From: QHXW01 sp041486185
GTDB lineage: Bacteria; Acidobacteriota; Terriglobia; Bryobacterales; Bryobacteraceae
NCBI GenBank assembly: GCA_041486185.1
Contig: JBGPKX010000063.1
Location: 1 to 20,660, forward strand
Direction: 5' to 3'
DNA length: 20,660 bases
Each line of letters starts with the position of its first letter. Within the stretch, counting starts at the first letter, position 1. This document shows, in pieces, positions 1 to 8,786 of the stretch. Below the pieces are notes generated by a model. That model worked only from the letters and a program-made list of their open reading frames with translations. It was not told the origin of the DNA and ran no database searches. The position numbers and the translations under genes are program-made.

Positions 1-1064
1 GCGCTGGGCCAGTGGTCGCGGCCGCCGCCGGCGTTGATCTCGGGGGTGCGGCCAAATTCGCCGGTGACGATGACAATCGTGCTTTCGAGCATGCCGCGCT
101 GGTGGAGATCTTCGAGCAGCGCCGAGTACGCGCGGTCGAGTTCCGGCAGGAAGGTATTCTGCAAGAGCGGAAAGATGTTCTTGTGGTGGTCGTAGACGTT
201 GAAGCCGCGGGACACGGTCACGAAGCGCACGCCCGATTCCACCAACCGGCGCGCCAGCAGCACGCCCTGGCCGAGCGAGGTGCGGCCGTAGCGGTCGCGC
301 ACGTTCTCGGGCTCATTCTCGATCTGGAACGCCTTCTTGGCCTGGGCGGAATGCATCAGCGTGAAAGCTGTCTGGTAGTACGAATCCATGCTCTCGCTGA
401 TGCCGGTAGTATCCAAGCGGCGGAATTCGTCGTCCACCAGTGCCAGCAGGGAACGGCGGCGGTCCATGCGCGACCAGTCGACACCCATGGGCAGATCAAG
501 ATCGCGCACCTTGTAACCATCGGCATTCGGATTCCCGGCATTGAACGGATTGTATTTGGTGCTGAGAAATCCTGACTTTTCCCAGCTTCCCGTTACGGAG
601 GGGATGGAAACCGCCGGCGGAAGGTCGGTGCGCGGCCCGAGCTCCTTCGAGATCACGCTCTGCATGGCGGGGAACTGGATAGTGCCCATCGGCTCGTGCC
701 CGCTGCAAATCAAGGCCAGCGCCGATTCGTGCGACACCAGCTTGTGGGTCATCGAGCGGATGATGACGAATTTATCGGCCTGCTTCGCGGTCAGGGGCAG
801 GTGCTCCGCGATGCGGATGCCCGAGACGTTGGTTTCGATGGGCTTGAACTGGCTGCGATATTTCGAGTCGGCGTCGGGCTTGGGATCCCAGCTATCCATC
901 TGGCTGATGCCGCCGCTGAGCAGCAGGTGGATCACGGCGATATCGCGTTTGGCGGGCGCGGGCGATTGCGCGCGCAGCCGCAGAACATCACCATAGCCGA
1001 CAAAGCCGAACAAACTCAGCGAGCCAACCTTCAGGAACGCGCGGCGATCGAAATCGTTGTACAT
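1..1064 (-). CDS. DUF1501 family Tat-exported protein (C-terminus outside window)
   Basis: The reverse strand reads open from an ATG at 1064 to the window edge, giving 354 codons. The family is usually somewhat over 400 residues, so the last part is missing. The N-terminus has a twin-arginine motif (DRRAFLKVG, residues 6-14) followed by a hydrophobic stretch, which indicates Tat export. Family motifs seen are LLLSGGISQMDSWDPKP near residue 45, SMTHKLVSHESA near 100, and near the edge VTGEFGRTPEINAGGGRDHWP, the alkaline-phosphatase-superfamily-like signature of DUF1501. Its biochemical function is not established. It is the last gene of an operon: the preceding DUF1549/DUF1553 gene ends 7 bases upstream. 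Its SD-like GAGGG overlaps that gene's TGA stop, so translation is probably coupled. DUF1501 and DUF1549/DUF1553 genes are habitual neighbours in Acidobacteria and Planctomycetes. Confidence 0.93.
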   Translation of the reverse strand, partial: MYNDFDRRAFLKVGSLSLFGFVGYGDVLRLRAQSPAPAKRDIAVIHLLLSGGISQMDSWDPKPDADSKYRSQFKPIETNVSGIRIAEHLPLTAKQADKFVIIRSMTHKLVSHESALALICSGHEPMGTIQFPAMQSVISKELGPRTDLPPAVSIPSVTGSWEKSGFLSTKYNPFNAGNPNADGYKVRDLDLPMGVDWSRMDRRRSLLALVDDEFRRLDTTGISESMDSYYQTAFTLMHSAQAKKAFQIENEPENVRDRYGRTSLGQGVLLARRLVESGVRFVTVSRGFNVYDHHKNIFPLLQNTFLPELDRAYSALLEDLHQRGMLESTIVIVTGEFGRTPEINAGGGRDHWPS

Positions 1065-1071
1065 ATGGCCC

Positions 1072-3246
1072 TCAATGGTTGAAGGTGAATGCCTTCGAGT
1101 TGAAAATAGTCCAGAGCACGTCTTCAAAGGCCTGGCGGCGGGCGTTGGCGTTAGCCCCTCCGCCCTGAACGGCCGCGATCACCTGCGCGATCTCGCGATC
1201 CGTCGGCGGGTGCACTAATGTCGCCATGAACAATCGCCGCGTAATTTCTTCGTCGGTTAATGACTTGTCCGCCAGCCAGCGATCGAGCGTGCCGTCTTTC
1301 CCGGTGATCTGGTTCTGGATGGTCTGCCCGCTGATCAGGTGCATGGCCTGGGCTACGTCGGGCGAATTATCGCGTTCGCAAATCACTTCACGGGCCTTCA
1401 GCCGGCCGAACGTTTGCAGAAAATAAGTGGGCGCACCTTGCGGAATGGTCATGGCGCGCGTGCCCGGCATATAGCCCGGAATACTTTCAGTCACGCCAGT
1501 GACAGCACTCATCGAGTCGATCAGTTCCTCGGCCAGCAGGCGCCGCACGTAGTAGCGGGAGTAATTCAGGGTATCGGCACGATTGGTGTCGTTCGGAACG
1601 CTGGATAGTTGATAAGCGCGCGAGTTCAGGATCAGCCGGATGGTGTGCTTAAGATGATAACCGTGCGCCACGAAGTCTCTGGCCAACGCGTCGAGCAGCG
1701 CTTCATTTGTGGGCGGGTTGGTCACGCGAAAATCGTCCAGCGGCTCGACGATGCCGCGCCCCATGTAGTGCTTGAAAACGCGGTTAACTATAGCGCGGGC
1801 GAACCAGGGATTCTCCGGAGCCGTTATCCAAGTGGCCAGCTTTTCCCGAACATCCTCGTCGAGCTGTTCCTTTTCGTTAGCGCCGTCGAGATATTTGGGG
1901 TCGACACGCTTCTTGGTTTTCGGACTGATCACCTCGCCCGCCGGCTTCAGCGTGATTTCGCTCTCATCGTTCTCGTAGGTGTCTTTCACTCCCATGCGCC
2001 CGAAGAAAGCGGCGAAGCCCCAGAAATCTTCTTGCGTCCATTTTTCCCAAGGATGGTTGTGGCAGCGCGCGCACTCGATGCGCACGCCCAGAAATACCTG
2101 ACTGACGTTGGTGGCGATGTTATCGGGCTCGGAAAATTCCGTGATGTAGTAAAAGTTCGACGTCGGGTTGAAGTACAGATTGCCCGAGGCCGTAAGCAGC
2201 TCGGTCGCGAACTGGTTGTACGGCTTGTCTTCCAGCATGGCCTTGCGCAGCCAGCTATACATCAGGCGGCCGCCCTTGGAGCGCTGGTCGTACAACCCCA
2301 CGCGCAGCAGGTCGCTGAAGCGCGTGGCCCAGACCTCGGCGAACTCGGGACGATCCGTCAGCTCGTCGATCAGCTTGGCGCGCTTTTGCGGATCTGGCGA
2401 CGCGAGAAACCGCGCGCTCTCGTCGAGCGTAGGCAGCAATCCGATGGTGTCGAGATAAATGCGCCGCACGAACTCGCGATCGGAGCTGAGCGCCGAGGGA
2501 ACGATGTTCACCCGCTTGAGCTTGGAAAAAACCAGCTCGTCGATGAAATTGTTGCGGGAAACTTGCGGATAGTCTTTCATCGGCGGCGTTTCGATTACCG
2601 CGATGCGCGCCGCTACAGCCTTGCCGAGCGTGCGCACCATGATGGCCGTTTCGCCGGCGCGCTTGGCGGAAATCTCGCCGTTGGGACTCACATCCAAAAC
2701 CGATTCGTCGTTCGCCGAGTACTGCACCTTGCGCGTGATATCTTCGGTCGAGCCGTCCGTATAGGTCCCCGAAATCGAAAGCTGCTGCTTCGAACCCAAG
2801 CTTACCAGCGTCACCTCTTCGGGCGTTACGCGGATAGTCTTCAGCCGCGGCGATCCGGCGCTGTCGTAGGTGGCGCCGTCCTTGATCCAATCCAGGATGG
2901 CCTCGTACTCGAGCGATGCAACGTTGAAGCGTTCACCGCCGCCGTGGGGCGTGCTGAATGTCGGCTTCATGAGGATTAGGCTTTTGGCCGGATCGGTGCG
3001 GTTGATGCGGCGTCCGTCCTGCGCTTTCACGATGGCGTCGTAATCGAGGTCTGGTTCATACCCGAATAGAGAAAGCTTGAAGCCCGCTTGGCCTCGGATG
3101 GACCCGTGGCAATTCGAGTTGGCGCACCCCGACTTGGTGAAGATGGGGACGATGTCTTTCACGAAACTGAGTTTCGGTTTCTCGCTCGGAGCAGCCACGA
3201 TCGGCGCAGCAACGGCCAGCGCGAGGATCAGATCCCGGACAGTCAC
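1072..3246 (-). CDS. DUF1549/DUF1553 protein with PSCyt1-like and Big_2 domains
   Basis: This is a 724-residue secreted protein with a signal peptide at about 1-19. Next comes a Planctomycete-cytochrome-like region with a C-x4-C-H motif (GCANSNCHG, 40-48) and the typical GFKLSLFGYEPDLDYD stretch. A Big_2/Ig-like domain lies at about 138-218. DUF1549 spans about 232-420 and includes a CxxCH motif (CARCHNHPW, 392-400) that could bind haem c. DUF1553 spans about 465-724 (WFARAIVNRVFKHYMGRGIVEP). The start is a GTG at 3246, preceded by AGGAGG at a 7-nt spacing. It overlaps the TGA of the upstream PPC gene by 4 bases (GTGA), a classical translational coupling. Domain order and length fit the family. 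The role is unknown; periplasmic redox or polymer-degradation functions have been suggested for relatives, and nothing here settles it. Confidence 0.95.
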   Translation of the reverse strand: MTVRDLILALAVAAPIVAAPSEKPKLSFVKDIVPIFTKSGCANSNCHGSIRGQAGFKLSLFGYEPDLDYDAIVKAQDGRRINRTDPAKSLILMKPTFSTPHGGGERFNVASLEYEAILDWIKDGATYDSAGSPRLKTIRVTPEEVTLVSLGSKQQLSISGTYTDGSTEDITRKVQYSANDESVLDVSPNGEISAKRAGETAIMVRTLGKAVAARIAVIETPPMKDYPQVSRNNFIDELVFSKLKRVNIVPSALSSDREFVRRIYLDTIGLLPTLDESARFLASPDPQKRAKLIDELTDRPEFAEVWATRFSDLLRVGLYDQRSKGGRLMYSWLRKAMLEDKPYNQFATELLTASGNLYFNPTSNFYYITEFSEPDNIATNVSQVFLGVRIECARCHNHPWEKWTQEDFWGFAAFFGRMGVKDTYENDESEITLKPAGEVISPKTKKRVDPKYLDGANEKEQLDEDVREKLATWITAPENPWFARAIVNRVFKHYMGRGIVEPLDDFRVTNPPTNEALLDALARDFVAHGYHLKHTIRLILNSRAYQLSSVPNDTNRADTLNYSRYYVRRLLAEELIDSMSAVTGVTESIPGYMPGTRAMTIPQGAPTYFLQTFGRLKAREVICERDNSPDVAQAMHLISGQTIQNQITGKDGTLDRWLADKSLTDEEITRRLFMATLVHPPTDREIAQVIAAVQGGGANANARRQAFEDVLWTIFNSKAFTFNH

Positions 3247-5330
3247 TGCTCATCCTCCTGGGAGGTTTTCACTTTCAACTCAATGGGCGGAGAAACCGAT
3301 GAACCAGAGCGCAGCTTGAACCAGCCTGGTTTGAACGAACCAGAAGCGGTCAGCTTTAGCTCAGCAGTCACCACACCAGGCGCCAATTCGTTGTTTTCGA
3401 ACTTCACGCCTTCCACGGGGTTCTCGGGCTCGATTCTCAGCGGCGATTTTCCATCGTCGTACCGCCTCACCTGGACTCGCAGCCGCGCGACTTTTCCCGG
3501 CGCGACGGGCAGGGACTCGGGCGATTCGAATACTACCGCCGGCAAGTCGGTCACCGTGGCGATGAGCTTCTGTTCTTCGACTGCGCCCGTCACCTTGCCG
3601 ACGTGCTCCCACCAGTAAAGAATCTCCGCCGTGTGTTCCACGAGTTTGCCGTCCATCACGCCCCGCGCATGCAAGCGGATGGAGTAGTCGCCGGCAGGCG
3701 CATCGGCAGCGATATGCAGCGGAAGATCGACATTGGTGCCATCGAGCTGGCGATCGAGTGCGCAGTTGTCTTTCACGATGGTGTCTTTGGGTTCGGCGGT
3801 CATCTTTTCGCTCGTCACGCCGCGTGGCAGATTTTCCACCCAGACTTCAACCGGTGTCGACCAGCCGCCAAACCGTCTCACACGCACCGGCAGCGGAACG
3901 GTCCGGCCACGGAACAGCGTCAGTTCCGGCGTGAGCGACTTCAGATCAAAATCCGGCTGCCCAGGATAAATGGCGAGCCGGTAAACGTAGTTCGGGTTGC
4001 CGCGTTCCGCGCAGTCGCGAATCATGGCGATATAGCGGCCGGCCTTCTCGAAGGTGTAAACCAAGTAGGAATCGAGATTCGGCGGCTCGTCGCCGTTCTG
4101 TTGCAAGCGGTCGTCGTGAGAGGCGAGCAGCTTGCCGTCGGGCGTGTACACGGCCACTAGAGGATCATCCAGGAATCCGAGCTTCATCGAGTCCACGTCG
4201 AACACCAGGCGCTCGCCCGCGCGAACGTCGAACGCGAAGAAGTCGCGAGCCTTCTTCTGATCAAAGACGCCGCTCAGCGCTACCGGAAAAGTGATGCTCT
4301 GCGGATTGCCGCGCGAGCGTGCGGGTGTAGCGAGCTTCTCTTCGAGATCCGAGACCACCATTTGAATCTGCAGTGGTGCTTCGAACGAGCCCGCAAAAGC
4401 GCGCAGCGGGTATCGCCCGGGCGCCAGCGTTGCCGGAACCGACATGCGGACCGTAAGGGAATCGGCAGCGGACGCAACAACCTTGCCCTCCGCCAGCGAC
4501 TCGCCCAGAATAACGCGGTCGACATTTTGCAGGTTCAGTCCCGCGATGCGGATTTCGCTCGTCGCGCCGCGCCGCGCTCCCGCCGGCAGGACATGCAGCA
4601 TGTGCGGCACTGCGCCCGCGACCAGGCGATAGCTACTGTAGCGGCTGCCATCGAGAAGCGTCGCAATCGGCTCGGTGGCGGCGGCCACCCGAACGAAGTA
4701 GTCGCCCGTCTTCTTCACGGCAAATGACAGGTAAGGATCTTTGTGGATGTAGTAGTCGTCGATGAAATCCAGCTCGGCGCCGCGCTCGTCGAGAATCATG
4801 ATGGTGCTGTCGAGGCGGGAGCCGGCGCGCGTTGCCATCACATCGAAGACTAATGTCTGGCCCGCCTCGGCGTGGAAGCGGAACACGTCGTAGTCGTCGT
4901 TTTCGACAACGCCGTCGACCATCACCGGCAGCACGATGGTTTGGGCATGTTTCAGGTCGTTATTCGGCTCGACTTCGTTCAGGCGGGGCAGCGACCCCAC
5001 ATGGAACACGCCCACGTGCGTGCCGCGCGGCGTGCGCAGCCGGTAGTCATGCAGCCCCACCGGCGCCTTCGGTCCGACCGAAATGCGCGCCTTCACCGAG
5101 AAGAAACTGGAAGAGAGTACCTGTGCCTGGATGTCCGGCCGGGCAAAAGTGATGTCGCGCGTGCCGTCCAGGTTGCGCCCCAGAATCTCGACGTCGAGCG
5201 TCTCGGCCTGGCGGGCTCCCAGCGGAAAAACCGAGATCACCATGGGCCCCAGATCGGGAAGGTTGGCATCGCCCCGGACACCCGCAGCCAGCAAAAAAAG
5301 GCACCAAACCACGACGCCAACGGTCCTCAT
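3243..5330 (-). CDS. Secreted PPC-domain (pre-peptidase C-terminal) protein
   Basis: This 695-residue protein starts at an ATG at 5330 with a signal peptide (hydrophobic residues 5-18, cleavage near 20). It is built from beta-rich repeats. An IPT/TIG-like segment lies at about 28-110 (ISVFPLGARQAETLDVEILG). A first PPC domain at about 118-220 carries EVEPNND, DYDVFRFHAEAGQTLVFDV and KTGDYFVRV. A second IPT-like segment lies at 243-325, a second PPC domain at about 355-440, and two further Ig-like segments extend to the end. No catalytic domain is recognisable. It probably acts outside the cytoplasm, in ligand or protein binding. It is the first gene of the PPC / DUF1549-DUF1553 / DUF1501 operon. 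Its SD (GGAG, about 12 nt from ATG) is weak. Confidence 0.92.
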   Translation of the reverse strand: MRTVGVVVWCLFLLAAGVRGDANLPDLGPMVISVFPLGARQAETLDVEILGRNLDGTRDITFARPDIQAQVLSSSFFSVKARISVGPKAPVGLHDYRLRTPRGTHVGVFHVGSLPRLNEVEPNNDLKHAQTIVLPVMVDGVVENDDYDVFRFHAEAGQTLVFDVMATRAGSRLDSTIMILDERGAELDFIDDYYIHKDPYLSFAVKKTGDYFVRVAAATEPIATLLDGSRYSSYRLVAGAVPHMLHVLPAGARRGATSEIRIAGLNLQNVDRVILGESLAEGKVVASAADSLTVRMSVPATLAPGRYPLRAFAGSFEAPLQIQMVVSDLEEKLATPARSRGNPQSITFPVALSGVFDQKKARDFFAFDVRAGERLVFDVDSMKLGFLDDPLVAVYTPDGKLLASHDDRLQQNGDEPPNLDSYLVYTFEKAGRYIAMIRDCAERGNPNYVYRLAIYPGQPDFDLKSLTPELTLFRGRTVPLPVRVRRFGGWSTPVEVWVENLPRGVTSEKMTAEPKDTIVKDNCALDRQLDGTNVDLPLHIAADAPAGDYSIRLHARGVMDGKLVEHTAEILYWWEHVGKVTGAVEEQKLIATVTDLPAVVFESPESLPVAPGKVARLRVQVRRYDDGKSPLRIEPENPVEGVKFENNELAPGVVTAELKLTASGSFKPGWFKLRSGSSVSPPIELKVKTSQEDEQ

Positions 5331-5374
5331 CGCGAGACCACGCTCCTACCTGCCAGCGAACGACAATCAGCGCT

Positions 5375-5380
5375 ATTTTA
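5375..5380 (-). promoter_or_regulatory. Candidate -10 box of the PPC operon
   Basis: The 118-base gap 5331-5448 separates two minus-strand genes. It contains TAAAAT on the minus strand, immediately preceded by TG, about 45 nt before the PPC gene ATG. No convincing -35 lies 17 nt upstream. The gap shows nothing else clear; no hairpin with a T-run ends the methyltransferase gene upstream. Confidence 0.3.
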
Positions 5381-5448
5381 CAGAAAAGATGTGAGTTTAG
5401 CTAGCGGCCATGCCCTTGAGGCTATGCGCATGCCGCGCCGCCGGCTCC

Positions 5449-6384
5449 TCATTCCGAATACAGGAACTTGGGATAGCGCGTCACCGGCCAACCGCTCCGC
5501 TTGATCGCGATGCAGTACGTCTGTTCGCCGCGCAGCGATGTGTTGTAGCCGTGCTCCTCGAGGAAATTCCGCATTGGCAGGTTCATCGAGAATTCGCCGA
5601 TTGGCTCGGTGAGCAGAGTCTCCACCTCAAAACCGGCCGCCTCTACTGCGTTCTCCAGCTCAAACGCCGTGTACTCGCGCACGTGAGTGATCTCCGGCGC
5701 CAGGCCCGGCTGTGGCCGCGTGTAGAGGTAATGAATCTGCGGGTTGTCGTAGCCGTGTAAGACGCGCGCCAAACTGGTAAGGCTTGCCACGTTCGGGGTG
5801 GTGACCAGCAGCCGTCCTCCGTCTTCCAGAATGCGGTGACACTCGATCAGCAGGTGCATGGGATCTAAGATCATGTGCTCGATCAGCTCGCAGGCGAGCA
5901 CCGTTTCGAAGTACCCGTCATCGTATGGAAAGCGATCGCGCTCCACATCGAACAGGTCCAGCATCACTCTGAAACGCTGGCCGCCCACGTTTAACGCTTT
6001 CCGCTCCGTACCTCCCAGCGGACCCAGGTACCCGCCGCGCACTTCCCGATAGCCGCACAACTGCTTCAGGAAGGGCGTGATTTGCATGTAGCAGCCAAGC
6101 TCGAGTATGCGTCCGCTGGTCCGCGCAGGCGGAACGAGTGTGAGCGTGCGCGCCAGGCGCGGAAGGTGCTTTTCGACGTAGTCGCGGGCACCGACGCCGG
6201 GCAGATCGAGCGAACGGAGCGCTTGTTCGGCCTCTGCCAACCCGGTGGGACTCTCGGGAGCCGCCGCCGGATGATGGCGAGCCGTCGAAGCTTCGTAACG
6301 CCGGCTGAAGTAGGTGTTGAGACGCCGAAGCGCCGCGCGAATGGCGCGCAAGTGCAACGGCGGGGATGGCTTGTGATCGCTCAC
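5449..6384 (-). CDS. Class I SAM-dependent methyltransferase
   Basis: This 311-residue protein has a Methyltransf_11/23-type core. Motif I is ILELGCYMQ (93-101), where the usual GxGxG is relaxed. An acidic post-I region follows, then the FPYDDGYFETVLACELIEHM segment (152-171), the DGGRLLVTTPN strand (188-198) and a C-terminal REYTAFELENAVEAAGFEVE segment typical of the family. The N-terminal 60 residues are basic and probably form an accessory region. The substrate cannot be read from the sequence. The GTG start at 6384 overlaps the TGA of the upstream propeller-TIGR03437 gene by 4 bases (GTGA). No SD is visible, so expression probably depends on translational coupling to that gene. The pairing of a cytoplasmic methyltransferase with a secreted protein has no obvious functional logic. 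Confidence 0.88.
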   Translation of the reverse strand: MSDHKPSPPLHLRAIRAALRRLNTYFSRRYEASTARHHPAAAPESPTGLAEAEQALRSLDLPGVGARDYVEKHLPRLARTLTLVPPARTSGRILELGCYMQITPFLKQLCGYREVRGGYLGPLGGTERKALNVGGQRFRVMLDLFDVERDRFPYDDGYFETVLACELIEHMILDPMHLLIECHRILEDGGRLLVTTPNVASLTSLARVLHGYDNPQIHYLYTRPQPGLAPEITHVREYTAFELENAVEAAGFEVETLLTEPIGEFSMNLPMRNFLEEHGYNTSLRGEQTYCIAIKRSGWPVTRYPKFLYSE

Positions 6385-8597
6385 TGGGTAGAAACCGTGA
6401 GTTGCGCGGAGTTGCTCGCCGTGCCGCCGACCTTGACCACTACCGGATAAGTGCCGCTCGATAGTTGGGGAACTTTCAGGTTCATCTGAGCGAGTCCGGG
6501 ATACTTCGGCGCCAGACCGGCGAACTTGATCTCGGCGGACACGCCACCTACGGTTGCCGTCACAGGCAGCGTGGCGGACACGGTGGTGTTCGTGGGCGGA
6601 GCAGCGCCATCGTCCACCGGCTGGGCTACCGGCCCTTGCCCCGTAAAGAAGAGCGAGACGACGCTCCCCCCAGGGGCGGGATTCTGCGGCGTATTGACGG
6701 ATCCATCTGCATTGAGCACGGCGGCCTGTCCTTGCGCGCTCACGAAGACTCCCGGGGCTGCCTGCTGCACCGTAATGGCAAAAGCCGGCGAGGGCATTCC
6801 GCTAACACGAACAGCAACCGTAGCCGGACCCGGTGAAATCTCGAACGGCACCTGCGCATTGATCTGGTGCGGCGATACGAACTGCAAAGGAGCCGTCACG
6901 CCGCCGATGGTGACGGAAACGTCCGCCAGGGAAAGGGGCAGAGGCGCGCCCGGCGCAGCAGCGGTGGTTGCCGCCAGGCTCGAGCCGAAAAGCGAAATCA
7001 GCGATCCCGGCGCGATGGCATCGGTAGCATAGCTGGCCGCATTCGTGACTGCGGCGATGGCTGGTGGATCCGCAACCAGTTCCCCGTATACCGCGACATA
7101 TGCCGCGACATTGTGGGCCGTTCCCTCATAAACCTTGCTCGCGGCTATCGTGGGTGGCGAGAATTCGGCGTAACCACCCAGATAATCCGCGGCCTGCGCA
7201 TTGCTGTTGTAGATCTCGCGGAGATTTGAGGCGTCGTAGGCGCGCAAGGTGCCGCCGGTGTCGCTCGAAACGATCCACACGATTCCGTTCTTATCCCCGT
7301 TGGCTGAAATGCTGGGTGCCGCGCCGAGCCTGCCGACGCTGTTTGCGGCCTTAGCCGACGGCGTGGATGCCAGCACTGCCCGCACAACCGGAAACGCCAC
7401 CAACGGCGAAAGTTCCGGAGCTACGTAAATGGAACTGTTGAAGTACGCCACCGAGCCGAACACGGAATGCGGCAGATCCAGCAGCGATGCCAGAGCGCTC
7501 GCATCGCTCCCTGGCTGCACGCCGCCCAGACGGTCCCGGTCGAGCAGGTACAGACGGCCCTCCTTTCCCACCGCGACGAGCAAATGCGGATGGCCCTCGC
7601 TGCCCACCGCATCGGGCAACAGAACCGCACCGCTCGACCCAAGGTCCGCGTCGTTTAGGTTGAGTACTTCCTGGTTAAACGGAGTGAAGAAATCCGCGAT
7701 GAAAAACTGTGGCGCCGGCGCAAACTTCAGCACGCTGTCCCCGTAATCGCGCCCCCCGGAGCCGGCAGTGAAATCGCCATTGGCGGAAACGACGTAGATA
7801 TTCCCATCCGTATCCGCCGCGGGGCCCGCGCCGCCATTCCAGAACGACGACCCAGTCCCGTCCGGCGAGGAATTGAATACTGCCAGTAGCTTCAGCGTCG
7901 TCGCATCGTGCGCAAGGACCCAGCCGTGATACGTGCCCAGATCGCAGTGCGAAGACCAGGAAGAGTAGACCACGCCGTTGGATAAAAGGAGCGCCGCGCG
8001 CTGCTTGTGAGCCAGGGGAACAAATCCGGGCGGCTGGATCTCGACCGGACTGTCGGGCCGCTCGGCGCCGTTTGTGACATCGATGGCATGCAGCCGGAAT
8101 ACGTACTGGTTTTCCGGCTCCTTGGTCTCGGCAATCAGGTAGATGGTTCCGGCGCTGGCATCGATCACCGGAGTGCCCACAATGCCCAGCTCGGGCCACA
8201 CTACCGGGCAGTGGACATCGTCGGACGGCACTGCTGTTACGCCGTGAGCCGGGTCGATGAAGCTCACCTGCCACAACGGCTGCGCGTTCACGCCGGAGTT
8301 GTCGTCGGCGTCGAAAGCATACAGGCCGTCATGGGCCGTGGCCACGTAGAGAACGTTATGAAGTCCCTTGCCGGCGATCTTCACTCTTGGCAGATAGAGC
8401 GGCTGGGCGTAAACGCCGCCATCCACCGGGAGTGAGAAACGCTTGCCGAATAACCCCGGCTTCACATTTGTGGGCGTTAGCAGAATTTCGCTCAAATACT
8501 GGCCCGTGCGCGCGTTGTCGTTGTGATAAGTCACGACTCCGGTTTGGGCGGGAGCGGCGAATGCGGCAAACAACAATACGGCAATCAGGATCGCCAT
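6381..8597 (-). CDS. Secreted beta-propeller protein with TIGR03437-like Solibacter C-terminal domain
   Basis: This is a 738-residue protein. The N-terminus (MAILIAVLLFAAFAAPAQTG) looks like a signal peptide but has no basic residue, which is unusual. The codons just upstream (VVKI) would supply a lysine but hold no ATG, GTG or TTG before an in-frame TAA. Residues about 20-500 resemble PQQ/quinoprotein-like propellers: VTYHNDNARTGQ, FGKRFSLPVDGGVYAQPLYLP and LYVATAHDGLYAFDAD. Residues about 516-738 match the domain seen in many Solibacter secreted proteins. Its features are NAASYATDAIAPGSLISLFG, the INAQVPFEI segment, FFTGQGPV and a final GLAQMNLKVPQLSSGTYPVVVKVGG. It is probably extracellular or periplasmic; its ligand and activity are unknown. 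It is the first gene of a two-gene unit with the overlapping methyltransferase. Confidence 0.9.
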   Translation of the reverse strand: MAILIAVLLFAAFAAPAQTGVVTYHNDNARTGQYLSEILLTPTNVKPGLFGKRFSLPVDGGVYAQPLYLPRVKIAGKGLHNVLYVATAHDGLYAFDADDNSGVNAQPLWQVSFIDPAHGVTAVPSDDVHCPVVWPELGIVGTPVIDASAGTIYLIAETKEPENQYVFRLHAIDVTNGAERPDSPVEIQPPGFVPLAHKQRAALLLSNGVVYSSWSSHCDLGTYHGWVLAHDATTLKLLAVFNSSPDGTGSSFWNGGAGPAADTDGNIYVVSANGDFTAGSGGRDYGDSVLKFAPAPQFFIADFFTPFNQEVLNLNDADLGSSGAVLLPDAVGSEGHPHLLVAVGKEGRLYLLDRDRLGGVQPGSDASALASLLDLPHSVFGSVAYFNSSIYVAPELSPLVAFPVVRAVLASTPSAKAANSVGRLGAAPSISANGDKNGIVWIVSSDTGGTLRAYDASNLREIYNSNAQAADYLGGYAEFSPPTIAASKVYEGTAHNVAAYVAVYGELVADPPAIAAVTNAASYATDAIAPGSLISLFGSSLAATTAAAPGAPLPLSLADVSVTIGGVTAPLQFVSPHQINAQVPFEISPGPATVAVRVSGMPSPAFAITVQQAAPGVFVSAQGQAAVLNADGSVNTPQNPAPGGSVVSLFFTGQGPVAQPVDDGAAPPTNTTVSATLPVTATVGGVSAEIKFAGLAPKYPGLAQMNLKVPQLSSGTYPVVVKVGGTASNSAQLTVSTQ

Positions 8598-8786
8598 GAT
8601 CTTGACAACTACTTTCTCTTAACTGATCTTTCCACCGGGCAGCAAAGGAGCAGTGCACCGTGCGCAAGCGTGAACGACGTCCTGAAGAGGATCGCCGGTT
8701 ACCCGAACATTGTATTTCAGCCAGGAATGATTACGCGAATCTCGGTCTGCAAGGATCGCGATAGAATCTGACCAGCGATCGCCGTC
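8598..8786. other. Divergent intergenic region between propeller and SMP-30-like genes
   Basis: This 189-base spacer must hold promoters for both directions. For the plus-strand gene, TAGAAT at 8762-8767 is a possible -10 box, only 19 nt before the ATG, but no recognisable -35 accompanies it. Neither flanking gene has a clear SD here. I see no RNA gene, repeat or convincing terminator. Confidence 0.35.

Noticed and set aside
1609..2979. Long open frame of 456 codons on the plus strand
   Set aside because: It lies antisense to the DUF1549/DUF1553 gene, shows no domain, and is a normal by-product of high-GC codon use.
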